DNA of 32,251 nucleotides, taken from assembly GCA_947453375.1 (NCBI GenBank), contig CANGGT010000024.1, positions 1 to 32,251 of the forward strand. Direction: 5' to 3'. The DNA comes from Planctomycetaceae bacterium. GTDB taxonomy: Bacteria; Planctomycetota; Planctomycetia; Pirellulales; UBA1268. Below are positions 7,096 through 16,200 of the stretch, piece after piece (positions within the stretch are counted from its first letter, which is position 1; each line of letters opens with the position of its first letter). The notes beneath the pieces were generated by a model, which made no database searches, was not told the DNA's origin, and was given only the letters and a program-made list of their open reading frames with translations. Made by a program: the position numbers and the translations under genes.

Positions 7096-8013
7096 TCACT
7101 CGCCGGCGAGGACGACGCGGAAGCCACCGGAGAAGTCGGTGAAGGAGGCATCGTTCTTGTTGCGATCGGCCGAGCGGCAGCGGGCCGGGTCGTAGCCCCA
7201 GCCACCGCCACGGAGGACCTTCATCGTGCCGGTTGACGGCCCCTGCGGATTCTCACCGCCGGCGAGCGCCGACTTGTACCAGTCGGAACACCACTCGTAG
7301 ACGTTGCCGTGCATGTCGCACAGGCCCCAGGGATTGGGTTTCTTGCGGCCGACCCGATGGGCGTAGGCCTCCTTGCGGTCGCTCGTGTTGCCGTAGTGCC
7401 AGGCGTGGTCGTCGAGCTTCCGCGGATCGGCGCCGAACGACCACGCGGTCTTGGTGCCGGCGCGGCAGGCATACTCCCACTCCGCCTCCGTCGGCAGCCG
7501 GTAGTGCTCCCCCTTCTCGAGCCACCCGCCGGCCCGCTCCTGGACGGTGAGCTTGCGGCAGAAGGCGACCGCGTCGTGCCAATCGACGTAGACCGCCGGG
7601 GCGTCGTCCCCCTCGACGACACAACGCTGCCCCTTCCACGGCTCGGTCTTCATCACCCCCTTCCACTGGGCCTTCGTGACGACCGTGCGGCTGATGAGGA
7701 ACGGATGCGGGATCGTGACGCGTTGCTGCGCTTCGTCCGTGCCGCGTCCCTTCTCCGTAAGTGGGCTTCCCATCGTGAAGCTGCCGGCGGGGATCGGCAC
7801 GAGCTTCATCCCCACCGAGTTTGCCTCAGGCCGACCGGCGACGGTGCGGCGTGCCGGCTTGGCCGCAGCGGGCTTCTTCACGCTGCCTTTCGCTCGCGGC
7901 GCGGCCTTCTTGGCCGCGAGCGATCCGGGGGCCTTGGCCTTGGTGCCGGGTGCCTTCGGCTTCGCGGTCTTGCCCGTCGACGTTCGGGCTGAGGTCGTTT
8001 TCTTCAGGGCCAT
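7096..8013 (-). CDS. FGE/SUMF1-like domain protein with Lys/Ala/Pro-rich histone-like N-terminal tail
   Basis: A 305-residue protein in two parts. Residues 1-62 are a basic low-complexity tail with AKKAAPRAKGSVKKPAAAKP-type repeats, like the C-terminal domain of histone H1 and bacterial H1-like proteins. Residues 63-304 form a formylglycine-generating-enzyme (SUMF1) domain: GMKLVPIPAGSFTMGSP, VDWHDAVAFCRKLT, YRLPTEAEWEYACRAGT, GLCDMHGNVYEWCSDWY and VLRGGGWGYDPARCRSADR. In true aerobic FGE two cysteines in the block after RGG bind copper. Here only Cys279 fits, and the position five residues earlier is Tyr, so sulfatase-maturing activity is doubtful. There is no signal peptide, so the protein is cytoplasmic and its tail could contact DNA or RNA. 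It lies 76 nt downstream of the channel-like gene. Confidence 0.88.
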   Translation of the reverse strand: MALKKTTSARTSTGKTAKPKAPGTKAKAPGSLAAKKAAPRAKGSVKKPAAAKPARRTVAGRPEANSVGMKLVPIPAGSFTMGSPLTEKGRGTDEAQQRVTIPHPFLISRTVVTKAQWKGVMKTEPWKGQRCVVEGDDAPAVYVDWHDAVAFCRKLTVQERAGGWLEKGEHYRLPTEAEWEYACRAGTKTAWSFGADPRKLDDHAWHYGNTSDRKEAYAHRVGRKKPNPWGLCDMHGNVYEWCSDWYKSALAGGENPQGPSTGTMKVLRGGGWGYDPARCRSADRNKNDASFTDFSGGFRVVLAGE

Positions 8014-8089
8014 CGGGGGTGCTCCGGAAGGGTGGGGTTCCGGATCATTTCACCTGTTCCCTTGGCGACGCACAACCGGCGTGGCCGGA

Positions 8090-8431
8090 TCACTCCTCCT
8101 CGATGTGGAGGCTGTGCATGATCCGATGGACGAACGGCGCGATCGCGAGCGACGCCACGCCGATGAAGACGAGCCCGGAAAACAGGGCGTAGAACGACGC
8201 AAACAACTTCCCCGCCGGCGAGGAGATCGGGTCGACAGGCCCCATGCCGCCGAGGATCATCGACGCGTTGAGAAGCGCGTCGATCCACGGCAGACCACCG
8301 AGCCAGTGGTAGCCGACCACGCCGAACCCCAACGCCAGCGCCACCACGGCGCTGGCGATGGAGAGATGCCACGCCACCCGCCGGGCGAACGCCTGCCGGG
8401 GAAGGAGCGACTCGCGGCGGTGTTCGAACAT
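8090..8431 (-). CDS. Two-helix membrane protein resembling a K+ channel pore, degenerate filter
   Basis: A 113-residue protein with membrane helices at about 20-43 and 77-98, a re-entrant-like segment between them, and a basic/His-rich C-terminus (HRIMHSLHIEEE). The order helix, WIDALLNASM, GGMGPVDP, SSPAGKLFASFYALFSGLVF, helix follows the 2-TM potassium-channel (Ion_trans_2) layout, in which TxTTVGYGDxxP forms the selectivity filter followed by xxGKxFxxxYxLxG. Here the filter TVGYG is replaced by ILGGMGP, so potassium selectivity is unlikely to be preserved. It sits 34 nt downstream of the DUF4254 gene and may be the next gene of that operon. Membrane topology is well supported; channel function is inference. 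Confidence 0.78.
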   Translation of the reverse strand: MFEHRRESLLPRQAFARRVAWHLSIASAVVALALGFGVVGYHWLGGLPWIDALLNASMILGGMGPVDPISSPAGKLFASFYALFSGLVFIGVASLAIAPFVHRIMHSLHIEEE

Positions 8432-8465
8432 GGAGACGAAACTCCCCCGGCGGAGCCGGAGCCGA

Positions 8466-9128
8466 TCAGGCGGCCGACCGGCTCTGGGCCTTGTAGAGAT
8501 ACGGGTTCATCGTCGGATCGTTGTACATCTTCATCATCCGGAACACACGCAGCGGCCGCTGGCCCTGGAAGATCTCCGTGAGGAGACGGTCGATCGCGTC
8601 GATGAGGTGGCCGCGCTGGGCGTCGAGCACCGCCATCCGGGCCGCCGCCTTCTCGCGGTGCTCCTGGGTGGCATCGGCACGGTCGAGCTGCTCACGCATG
8701 TGAAACCGGCGGAGCTCGAGGATCGAGAGCCGGTCGATCGCCGAGCCGGGTGTCTCGGTGGCCGCGGGGGTGCCGGCAGAGGCCTGGATGCCGCGGGCGG
8801 CGAGCTCCGTGACGAGCCAGTCGTCGACCTTCTCGATGGCGTCGTTCCGCGCCTGGTTGAAGCGATCGATGTTCCGCTTCACCTCGGCGATCCGCGCGTC
8901 GGTCACCTCGGGGGAGCGGGCGATGTCCTCTTCGTGCCAGAGCTGGAAGTTGAACTTGTGGAGATCGCAGATCCGCCCTTCGAGCTCGGTGGCGGTGTGT
9001 CCCGGATCGACGACATGCCACTCGGCCACGAGCCGCTCGAGGAGCGAGTCGATCTCGGCGGCGGGGAGCGGCGGGCTGGAGGGATCGGCGGGGCGGCGGC
9101 AGGCGCACTGCGAGGAGCAGGTGGTCAT
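8466..9128 (-). CDS. DUF4254 domain protein
   Basis: A 220-residue mostly helical cytoplasmic protein matching DUF4254, a family of unknown function seen mainly in Planctomycetota and Bacteroidota. Characteristic stretches are LHKFNFQLWHEEDIARSP, IAEVKRNIDRFNQARNDAIE and the C-terminal TEIFQGQRPLRVFRMMKMYN before DPTMNPYLY. The ATG at 9128 is supported by GGAG about nine bases upstream (CCGGAGACTCCCACG). The long open frame continuing upstream is the shadow of the ketosynthase gene. The N-terminus carries an unusual Cys-rich stretch, MTTCSSQCACRRP, with three cysteines that could bind metal. It starts 41 nt after the ketosynthase stop and is probably the fourth gene of the ACP/ketosynthase operon. 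Confidence 0.88.
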   Translation of the reverse strand: MTTCSSQCACRRPADPSSPPLPAAEIDSLLERLVAEWHVVDPGHTATELEGRICDLHKFNFQLWHEEDIARSPEVTDARIAEVKRNIDRFNQARNDAIEKVDDWLVTELAARGIQASAGTPAATETPGSAIDRLSILELRRFHMREQLDRADATQEHREKAAARMAVLDAQRGHLIDAIDRLLTEIFQGQRPLRVFRMMKMYNDPTMNPYLYKAQSRSAA

Positions 9129-9169
9129 CGTGGGAGTCTCCGGGGAAATGGCAGGGAAATGGTGAGGGA

Positions 9170-10414
9170 TCAGGCGGCGCGGCGGATGACGAGGCAGAGG
9201 TTCGCCCCACCGAAGCCGAAGGAATTGCTGGCGGTGACGGTGACGGGATGCGGCCGGGCGACAAGGGGGACATGGTCGAGCCGGCAGCGCTCGTCGGGGG
9301 AATCGAGGTTGAGCGTCGGGGGGATCGCCTGGCGATCGATCGCGGCCAGGCAGGCGATCGCCTCGAAGGCGGCCGCACCGCTGACGAGGTGGCCCGACAT
9401 GCTCTTGGTCGAGCTCGCCGGGACATGGTCGGTGGCGGCGCCGAGCGCCAGACGGATCGCCGCCGCCTCGGCAACGTCGCCGACGGGAGTGCCGGCGGCG
9501 TGGGCGTTGACGTAGTCGAGGTCGGCAGGCTGCACGCCAGCGCTTTGCAGCGCCAGATGAATGGCCCGAGCGGCCTCGGTCGGATCGTCGCTGGGGATCA
9601 CCATGTGCGCCGCATCCCCGCTCATCCCCACCCCGGCCAGTTCCCCCCGGACCCGCGCGCCGCGGGCGTCGGCGTGGCGGCGCGATTCGAGGACGAGCAC
9701 CGCGCCCCCCTCCCCCATGACGAAGCCGTCGCGGTCGCGGTCGAAGGGGCGCGAGGCGCGGACGGGATCGTCGCTGCGTCGCGACAGGGCACGGAGGTTG
9801 TAGAAGGCGGCGAAGCCGGTCGGGCTGAGGATGTCGCAGCCGCCGGCTAGGCAGACATCGACGAGACCGGCGGCGATCCAGCGGCGGGCGAGAGCCAGCG
9901 CGTAGCCGCTCGAGGCACACGCTGCCGCGACGGTCACCGCCGGCCCCTCGATCCCGAGCCGGGCGGCGATCCGGTGGACGAGGCTCGTGGGCCTGTCAGG
10001 AGCGAAGACCTGCCGTCCGCCGGCGAGGAAATCGGCCTCCCAGCTCTTGAGGTGCTCGGCGCCGATGCCGAGGACGAGGCCGACCCGCGCCCCGGCGACC
10101 GGGCCGCTGCCGTGCAGGTCACCCAGCCCGGCGTCGGCCTTGGCCGCGCTCGAGGCCGCGAGGCAGATCTGGCCGAGCCGGTCGAAGGCGTCGTTCGAGT
10201 CGTTGGAGTCGGCTGCCACCGTCGGGATCGCGGCGACCGGCGCGGCGAATTGCCGGGCTTCCCGGCTGAACCCGGCGCCGTCGATCTCCACGATGCCCGA
10301 TCGCCCGGCGAGGAGCGCGTCGGCGATGGAGTCGAAATTGTTGCCGAGGGGGGTGACGGCACCGATCCCGGTGATCACGACGGCTCGGTCGGCGGAAAGG
10401 GGGGCGCGGTTCAT
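9170..10414 (-). CDS. Beta-ketoacyl-ACP synthase (FabF/KS-alpha type), catalytically intact
   Basis: A 414-residue condensing enzyme of the thiolase fold. It would catalyse decarboxylative Claisen condensation of an acyl chain with malonyl-ACP. The complete catalytic triad is visible: Cys166 in TVAAACASSGYALALARRW, His305 in YVNAHAAGTPVGD, and His342 in STKSMSGHLVSGAA, with the usual Lys337. The glycine-rich end NSFGFGGANLCLVIR is also standard. It opens with VVITGIGAVTPLGNN. The start at 10414 overlaps the stop of the upstream ketosynthase-like gene as ATGA, so the two proteins are probably translationally coupled and made in equal amounts, as in KS-alpha/KS-beta heterodimers. The housekeeping fabF usually lies with other fab genes. 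The partner here argues for a specialised chain, such as a polyene or polyketide. Confidence 0.93.
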   Translation of the reverse strand: MNRAPLSADRAVVITGIGAVTPLGNNFDSIADALLAGRSGIVEIDGAGFSREARQFAAPVAAIPTVAADSNDSNDAFDRLGQICLAASSAAKADAGLGDLHGSGPVAGARVGLVLGIGAEHLKSWEADFLAGGRQVFAPDRPTSLVHRIAARLGIEGPAVTVAAACASSGYALALARRWIAAGLVDVCLAGGCDILSPTGFAAFYNLRALSRRSDDPVRASRPFDRDRDGFVMGEGGAVLVLESRRHADARGARVRGELAGVGMSGDAAHMVIPSDDPTEAARAIHLALQSAGVQPADLDYVNAHAAGTPVGDVAEAAAIRLALGAATDHVPASSTKSMSGHLVSGAAAFEAIACLAAIDRQAIPPTLNLDSPDERCRLDHVPLVARPHPVTVTASNSFGFGGANLCLVIRRAA

Positions 10415-11265
10415 GCGGCGTCCCTCCTCCGCTCCCGCGCACCGAGCCGCGCTGCAGCGGTCTCGAGATGCACCATCGCTCCCCAGCCGAGGCGAAACGA
10501 CCAGCCACAACCGTCGTCGTCTCGGTCCCGATCCCCTCCGCCAGCGTGGGCGGCCCGGTCGAGAAACGCTGCCAGTTCGGCGAGGGAAGGCTGGCCGGTG
10601 CGGAAGGTCGGCGACGCGTTGTCGATCGCCGCGATGCTCGGCACGGTACGGAGCGAAAGCTCGAGTCTTCCGGCGGCAGCCCGATCGAGGGCCAGTGCCA
10701 CCCCCCGGCAGACCGCCTCGGCGGGGAGGTCGCCACGGTCGTCGAGCGTCGGCTCGTCGTCCCAGGCGGTGAGCACGAGCCAGCATCCCTCAACCCCCGG
10801 CTCGTCGAGGAGCGACAGCGCCGTGATGAACGCCTCGGAGAGCGCCTCGGGGCCACCGCCGACGCCGACGTTGGGCCCGTGGATCCGCAGGCCGACGCTC
10901 ACGGCGCTGGCCACCGCGTGGAGCGAGCACTGCGGGACAACATGCGGCGAGACCGTCACCGGCCCACCGTCACGGAGACTGACGAGCGTCCGGGCACTCG
11001 CCGGCCGGCCGGCGCTGCACGGCGCGGCGACGATGGCGAAGCGATCGGTCGCTCCGGCCTGGGGATTGCCCGGACGGGGACCGAACGCAGCCATCGCTTC
11101 CTGCACCGCGCGGATGCCGACGACCGTGTGCTCGTCGGCGTGGCGGAGGAATCGTGGCGGCAGCGGCGGCACTCCCGGCACGGCCGCCTCGCGCAATGCC
11201 GCCACTCCCGCCGCACGGCAGGTGACGTTCGCATGGACCGCGACGGGGCAGGAGAAGTGGGGCAT
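10411..11265 (-). CDS. Ketosynthase-like protein without the active-site cysteine (chain-length-factor-like)
   Basis: A 284-residue protein resembling the N-terminal half of beta-ketoacyl synthases, close to the Ketoacyl-synt_2 type found beside ketosynthases in aryl-polyene and related clusters. The recognisable segment is SPHVVPQCSLHAVASAVSVG, then RIHGPNVGVGGGPEALSEAF (about 128-147). In a catalytic KS the nucleophilic Cys would lie here, but the stretch reads GVGGGPEAL, so it cannot load a chain. WLVLTAWDDEP follows the usual core strand order. It is shorter than a complete KS and has no second-half His motifs. It probably pairs with the intact KS downstream, with which it overlaps by ATGA. 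The gene starts 33 nt after the ACP stop. Confidence 0.82.
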   Translation of the reverse strand: MPHFSCPVAVHANVTCRAAGVAALREAAVPGVPPLPPRFLRHADEHTVVGIRAVQEAMAAFGPRPGNPQAGATDRFAIVAAPCSAGRPASARTLVSLRDGGPVTVSPHVVPQCSLHAVASAVSVGLRIHGPNVGVGGGPEALSEAFITALSLLDEPGVEGCWLVLTAWDDEPTLDDRGDLPAEAVCRGVALALDRAAAGRLELSLRTVPSIAAIDNASPTFRTGQPSLAELAAFLDRAAHAGGGDRDRDDDGCGWSFRLGWGAMVHLETAAARLGARERRRDAA

Positions 11266-11298
11266 CGAGAGTGCTCGGTGACCGTGCTGGCCGGGGGC

Positions 11299-11565
11299 TC
11301 AGGCCGCCTTGCGGACCGACTTGGCGGCGATCTTCGTCTCGAGGACGTTGAGCAGGTCGCCGACCGACTGGATGCCGTCGAGGAGTTCGCTCTCGATCTG
11401 GATGCCGAAATGGCTCTCGATATGGAGAACGAGGCCGGCCATGTCGAGCGAGTCGAGGTTGAGGCCCTCGCGGAGCGTGGTCGATTCCTCGACGGCGGGG
11501 TAGGTCTCCCCCGTCTCCTTCTCGAGCAGCTCGAGGACGACCGCCGACAACTGCGTGCGCTCCAT
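11299..11565 (-). CDS. Acyl carrier protein
   Basis: An 88-residue phosphopantetheine-binding carrier protein. The attachment site is Ser39 in GLNLDSLDMAGLVLHIE, and the flanking pattern (FGIQIESELLDGIQSVGDLLNVLE) is the helix II-III region of type II ACPs. The ATG at 11565 is chosen because AGGAG lies about ten nucleotides upstream and ACPs are normally 75-90 residues. The very long frame running upstream is a shadow of the UDP-sugar gene. It is the first gene of a minus-strand operon leading into the ketosynthase-like, ketosynthase and DUF4254 genes. Its basic tail (TKIAAKSVRKAA) is unlike the acidic end of housekeeping AcpP, fitting a dedicated carrier for the neighbouring synthases. Confidence 0.92.
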   Translation of the reverse strand: MERTQLSAVVLELLEKETGETYPAVEESTTLREGLNLDSLDMAGLVLHIESHFGIQIESELLDGIQSVGDLLNVLETKIAAKSVRKAA

Positions 11566-11715
11566 GGGGATGGGCTCCTGGGTGTCCGGGCCGGCGCCCT
11601 TGGGCGACGAGTCACCGAACTGTGGGGGTATGGGGGCCTCGAGGCTCCGGTATGCTCCGCCTGTGCCGATGCCCGTGGGGTGTCGGCCGGATGCGAAGGG
11701 GGGGGAAGGTAGCGA

Positions 11716-12177
11716 ATGACCGACGCTCGACGAAGCCCAATTCCGCCCCCGCCCGATGCCCTTCCCGGGCCGTGGCAGCGGGTTTTCGACCTCCTGGCGG
11801 CGGCCTACGCCTGCGTCCTCGTCTACGCGACGCACCATCCGCGGCCGGGGGAACTCGTCGGGCCCGATGCCCCGGGCGACAAGACGCTCCACACCATCGC
11901 CTACACCCTCCTCGGGGGTGCGGTGGCGGCGGCCTTCGCCTCCCGCGGCGGATGGGGCTGGCGATCGGCCGCGGCCCTCTTCGTGCCGCTCGCTCTCTTT
12001 GCGGCAGCCGACGAGATCACCCAGCCGCTGTTCGGGAGATTTGCCGACACGCTCGACTGGGCCTTCGACGAACTGGGGCTCGTCGCCGGGATCGGGGCGG
12101 TGACGGTGGCTGCCATGCTCCTCAGCCCGATCTTCACCCGGAGGGTGGCGCGGCGGGGGGAGTCGACCGCTCAGTAG
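11716..12177 (+). CDS. VanZ-like integral membrane protein
   Basis: A 153-residue protein with four predicted membrane helices (about 24-44, 58-77, 81-99 and 118-137). The VanZ-type signature is [20 protein letters not shown] followed by [20 protein letters not shown]. In this family a conserved Asp/Glu-rich pair around the third helix, here DE and DxxD, sits next to the membrane. VanZ gives low-level teicoplanin resistance in enterococci, but most family members, including this type, have no known role. It is divergent from the ACP operon across 150 nt and convergent with the epimerase gene; the two stop codons overlap within TCAGTAG at 12171-12177. Confidence 0.85.
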   Translation: MTDARRSPIPPPPDALPGPWQRVFDLLAAAYACVLVYATHHPRPGELVGPDAPGDKTLHTIAYTLLGGAVAAAFASRGGWGWRSAAALFVPLALFAAADEITQPLFGRFADTLDWAFDELGLVAGIGAVTVAAMLLSPIFTRRVARRGESTAQ

Positions 12178-13145
12178 TTCGGCGTCGGCGGACGGTAGTC
12201 GGCGATGTTCACCGTCCGGAACCACCCAATCGTCCGCTCGAGACCTTCGCGGAGGGGGATCGTCGGCTCCCAGCCGAGCCGAGCGCGCGCGAGCGTGATG
12301 TCGGGGCGGCGGCGCTCGGGATCGTCGACCGGCAGGGGACGGTGGACGATCTCCGACGACGATCCACAGAGCTGCACCGTCAGTTCGGCCAACTCGCGGA
12401 TCGTGAACTCGCCAGGATTGCCGATGTTCACCGGGCCGACGAAGTCGTCCGAGGCGGCCATCATCCGCATCATCCCGTCGATGAGGTCGTCGCGGTAGCA
12501 GAAGCTGCGGGTCTGGTCGCCCGAGCCGAAGATCGTGATCGGTTCGCCGGCGATCGCCTGACGGATGAAGTTGCTCACCACCCGGCCGTCGTAGGGATTC
12601 ATCCGTGGGCCGTAGGTGTTGAAGATTCGCACGATCCGAACGTTGAGCCGATGGGCGCGGTGGTAATCCATGAACAGCGTCTCGGCGGCCCGCTTCCCTT
12701 CGTCGTAGCAGGCCCGGGGGCCGATCGGATTGACTGCGCCGCGGTAGCTCTCGGGCTGCGGATGGATTTCCGGATCGCCGTAGACTTCGCTCGTCGAAGC
12801 CTGGAGGACCTTCGCCCGGCAACGTTTCGCCATCCCGAGGACGTTGATCGCCCCGATCACGCTCGTTTTCATCGTCTTGATCGGGTTGAATTGGTAATGC
12901 CCCGGCGCCGCCGGGCAGGCGAGGTTGTAGATCTCGTCCACCTCGAGCCACAGCGGCTGGACGATGTCGTGGCGGAGGAGCTCGAAGTTCGGCTGCGCGA
13001 GGAGATGGGCGACGTTCCCCTTCTGGCTCGTGAAGAAGTTGTCGACGCAGATCACGTCGTGCCCCTGGGCCACCAGCCGCTCGCAGAGGTGACTGCCGAG
13101 GAAGCCGGCGCCGCCGGTGACGAGGATCCGCTTGAGGGAAGGCAT
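12171..13145 (-). CDS. UDP-glucuronate decarboxylase-like NAD-dependent epimerase/dehydratase
   Basis: A 324-residue short-chain dehydrogenase of the extended family. It shows the NAD-binding motif [10 protein letters not shown] (11-20), [31 protein letters not shown] (residues 75-94, the UXS signature), STSEVYGDP, and catalytic Tyr147/Lys151 in YDEGK. Next come the substrate region [19 protein letters not shown] and [19 protein letters not shown]. These segments match UDP-xylose synthase, which converts UDP-glucuronate to UDP-xylose for surface polysaccharide. MPSLKR at 13145 is the natural start because the nucleotide-binding strand begins at once; a longer frame to 13202 is possible. It is complete and not clearly in an operon. 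Confidence 0.92.
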   Translation of the reverse strand: MPSLKRILVTGGAGFLGSHLCERLVAQGHDVICVDNFFTSQKGNVAHLLAQPNFELLRHDIVQPLWLEVDEIYNLACPAAPGHYQFNPIKTMKTSVIGAINVLGMAKRCRAKVLQASTSEVYGDPEIHPQPESYRGAVNPIGPRACYDEGKRAAETLFMDYHRAHRLNVRIVRIFNTYGPRMNPYDGRVVSNFIRQAIAGEPITIFGSGDQTRSFCYRDDLIDGMMRMMAASDDFVGPVNIGNPGEFTIRELAELTVQLCGSSSEIVHRPLPVDDPERRRPDITLARARLGWEPTIPLREGLERTIGWFRTVNIADYRPPTPNY

Positions 13146-13237
13146 GGCGTGGGCTCGTGAGGGCGGGAGAGCGGAAAGAGGCCGCGGTGCGCGACCCCCC
13201 ATGCTACCGCGCCGCGGCCGTCGCCCTCCTGCCGCGG

Positions 13238-16200
13238 TCAGCGGCCAAGCGAGGAGAGATACCGGACGAGATCGGCGATCTCCTCCTTCGACAGGCCATC
13301 GACGAGGCCAGCGGGCATCAGCGATGTGCCGGGGGCTTCCTCGTCGATGTCGGCCAGCTGGAGACGGACTTCCTTGTCGAGCGCGTTACGGAGGACGAGT
13401 TCGGTGTCGGACCGCGACACCGGGATGCCGCTGGTGACCTGGCCATCGGTGGTGACGACGACGAGCGACCCGTAGCCCTCCTTGACGTTCTTGGCCGGAT
13501 CGAGGAGCGATTCGAGGAGGTAATCGGGCTGCGCGGCCGATCCGATCGCGGTCAGATTCGGCCCCACGCGGCCCCCTTCCCGGTCGATCCTGTGGCAGGC
13601 GAGGCAGCGGAGATTCTCGCGGCGGTAGAGCTCACGCCCCCGGCCGGCGTCGGCCCCGGTGCCGACGCGGGCGAGGATCCACGCCCGCTCCTCGGCCGTC
13701 ATCGTCCGGCCACTGGTCGATGCGGCGGCACGTTCGAGCACGGCGGTGAGGCCCGGCTCGGGCCGCCCCGCTGCGGTCACATCCTGGAGCGCCGTGCGGG
13801 CGGTGGATGGGGCGAGCGTGGTTGGGGCCAGGGCCTGGGCAAGGCGATCGGCGGCGCCGCGGGCCCCGAGGAAGGCCCGCATCACCTCGTGGATCGCGCC
13901 ATCGCCGGGGCCGGTTGCGAGCCAGGCGGCGGTGATCGTGGAGGCGTCATCCAACGATCGGCCCACGAGCGAGGAGAGCGCCGCGGCGACGAGCGGCTCC
14001 GGGGTCGTCGGCCCGGCGCCGAGCGCGGCGAGGGCGTCGTGGGCCGCCTGGCCAGGAAGGTTGCCGAGGGCCCGACAGGCGGCCTCGCGCCGGACCAACG
14101 GCCGGTCGACGTCGGCGGCAATGCGCTCGAGCGTCGCGGCGGCAGCCTCGACCTGCCAGACGCCGGCCGCGTCGACCGCGGCGCTTTCCAGAGCCGCGTC
14201 GGGGCTCGTGAGGAGACGCGTCAAGCCGGCGAGATCCCCGGCCGGCGCGACCTTCCGCTTCCGCTGCGACTCGGCGAGATGGCCGAGGAGGGATGCCGAC
14301 TTGGCCGGGGGGGTGTCGGCGGCGAGGGCGACGTCGAACACGTGCCGCAGGTGCTCGGCGGTGCCGAGCAACGCCACGGCATGGAGGAGGGCGTCGATGT
14401 CGGCGCCGGTGAGCTTGGCTCCGTCAATCCCGGCCTGCTGCCACTGCTCCATCATCCAGCCACTGGCGGCGGTCGTCTCCGCGGCCCGGATCGCGAACAG
14501 GACGCGCCCGATCTTCCCGCCATCGTCGAAGCTGCCCGCGAGGAGCGCGGGGAGCCAGGCTGGCTCGAGGTCGCGGGCGGCAAGCCAGACGGCGTAATCG
14601 AGGGCGTCGTCGCGGGGGCGATCGACGGCGTGGAGAGCGAGGGCGGCCGCCCGGCGCGCTTCGGGCGAGCCGGGATCGAGCCGGCGGCCGACGGCGGCCA
14701 AGGCCCGCACCCCCTCGAGGCGCACAGCCGCGTTCTCGTCGTCGACGGTCGGGGCGAGGAGGTCGATGGGCCCGAGGCTGCCGTCGGGGCCAACGCCCGG
14801 TTTCCCGAGCCGATCGGCCCAGTCGACGACGACTCTGGCTGCGGCGGCCCGGGCGCGCGGGTCGGGCGAGGTGAGCACCCGCGACAGGAGCGCTCCGTCG
14901 ATCGCCGCAGTCGACCCGTCGTCGAGCCCTTGGCGGAGCCAGAGCAGCTCGAGACAGCGCCGTTCGAGGCCGGCGTGGTAGCCGGCGGAACCGGGCACGG
15001 CGCGGCGGGCCGCGGCCGACCAGTCGTCGAGATCGGGGCCGACCTCGTCGATCCCCCGCTCGACGAGGACGCGTCGGGCGGCGTCGCGGGCCCAGCCGTC
15101 GGCCGTGAGCAAATCGATCAGTTCGCCGTTGGCGAGCTTTGTGGCATCGAAGCGCGGCACGAGCGCACGCCCCTTCGCCGTCACGCGCCAGATCCGGCCG
15201 TGCGTGCGGTCGCGGCGGTCGTCGCGGAAGTCGACTTCCCCGTGCTGGATGATCGGGTTGTACCAATCGGCGATGTAGATCGCCCCGTCGGGGCCTGTCT
15301 TCACGTCGATCGGCCGGAAGTCGACGCGCGATGAGCGGATCAGATCGGGGAGCTTTTCGCTCTCGAATCCCGAGCCCGATTCGGTGAGCCGGTAGCGGCA
15401 GACGCGGTTGGCGCGGAAGTCGTGGGTGACGAGCGTCCCTTGCGCGTCGTCGGGCAGATGGGCCCCGGAGAGGATCTCGAGGCCGCAGAGCTTCGGGCTC
15501 CCGGGATTCATCCCATGGAGGATCCGCGGCGTGCCGACGGCGGTGAAGTAGGCGGCGCCGGGGAAGCCGAGGTTGATCCCTTCGCCGCCGGCGCCGTCGG
15601 TGACGAGCGACCGGCCCCAGGGGTCGATCGCATGGCCCCATGGATTCACCCAACCGCGGGCGAAAACATCGAGTTCGAGGGTCGAAGGGTGGAATCGCCA
15701 CATCCCGCCGCCATTGAGGCGCCGCACGCCAGAGGGCGTCTCGACATGGCTGTGGATGTAAATCGACTGGTTGAAATAGAGACGCGAGTCGACGCCCCAG
15801 CGAAACGTATGGATGAGATGGTGGGTGTCCTCGGTGCCGAAACCGGAGAGGACCGTGCGCCGGAGGTCGGCCCGGTCGTCGCCGTCGGTGTCGGCGAGGT
15901 GGAGCATTTCGGTGGCGTTGGCAACGTAACAGCCCCCGTCGCCGGGAAGCACGGCCGTCGGCATGTGGAGGCCGGAGGCGAAGACCTGCGAAACGTCGGC
16001 GACGCCGTCGCCGTCGGTGTCGTCGAGGATCGTCACCGTATCGTCGGGGATTTCGCCGGGGCGGAGTTGCGGATAGACACTCGACGACGACACCCACAGC
16101 CGTCCGCGCGGATCGAAGTTGATCTGGAGTGGCTTGCGGATCGCCGGGTCGGTGGCGAACAGATTCACCTCGTAACCCTCGGCGACCTCCATCGCCTCGA

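Noticed and set aside
11299-12951. 550-residue extension of the acyl carrier protein
   Set aside because: Only the last 88 codons match an ACP; the upstream part is antisense to VanZ or out of frame with the epimerase gene.
13157-15334. A 725-residue plus-strand frame opposite the PVC dehydrogenase
   Set aside because: The antisense gene has a CxxCH motif, HEAT-like repeats and a signal peptide. The plus-strand translation is Gly/Arg-rich and unlike any family.
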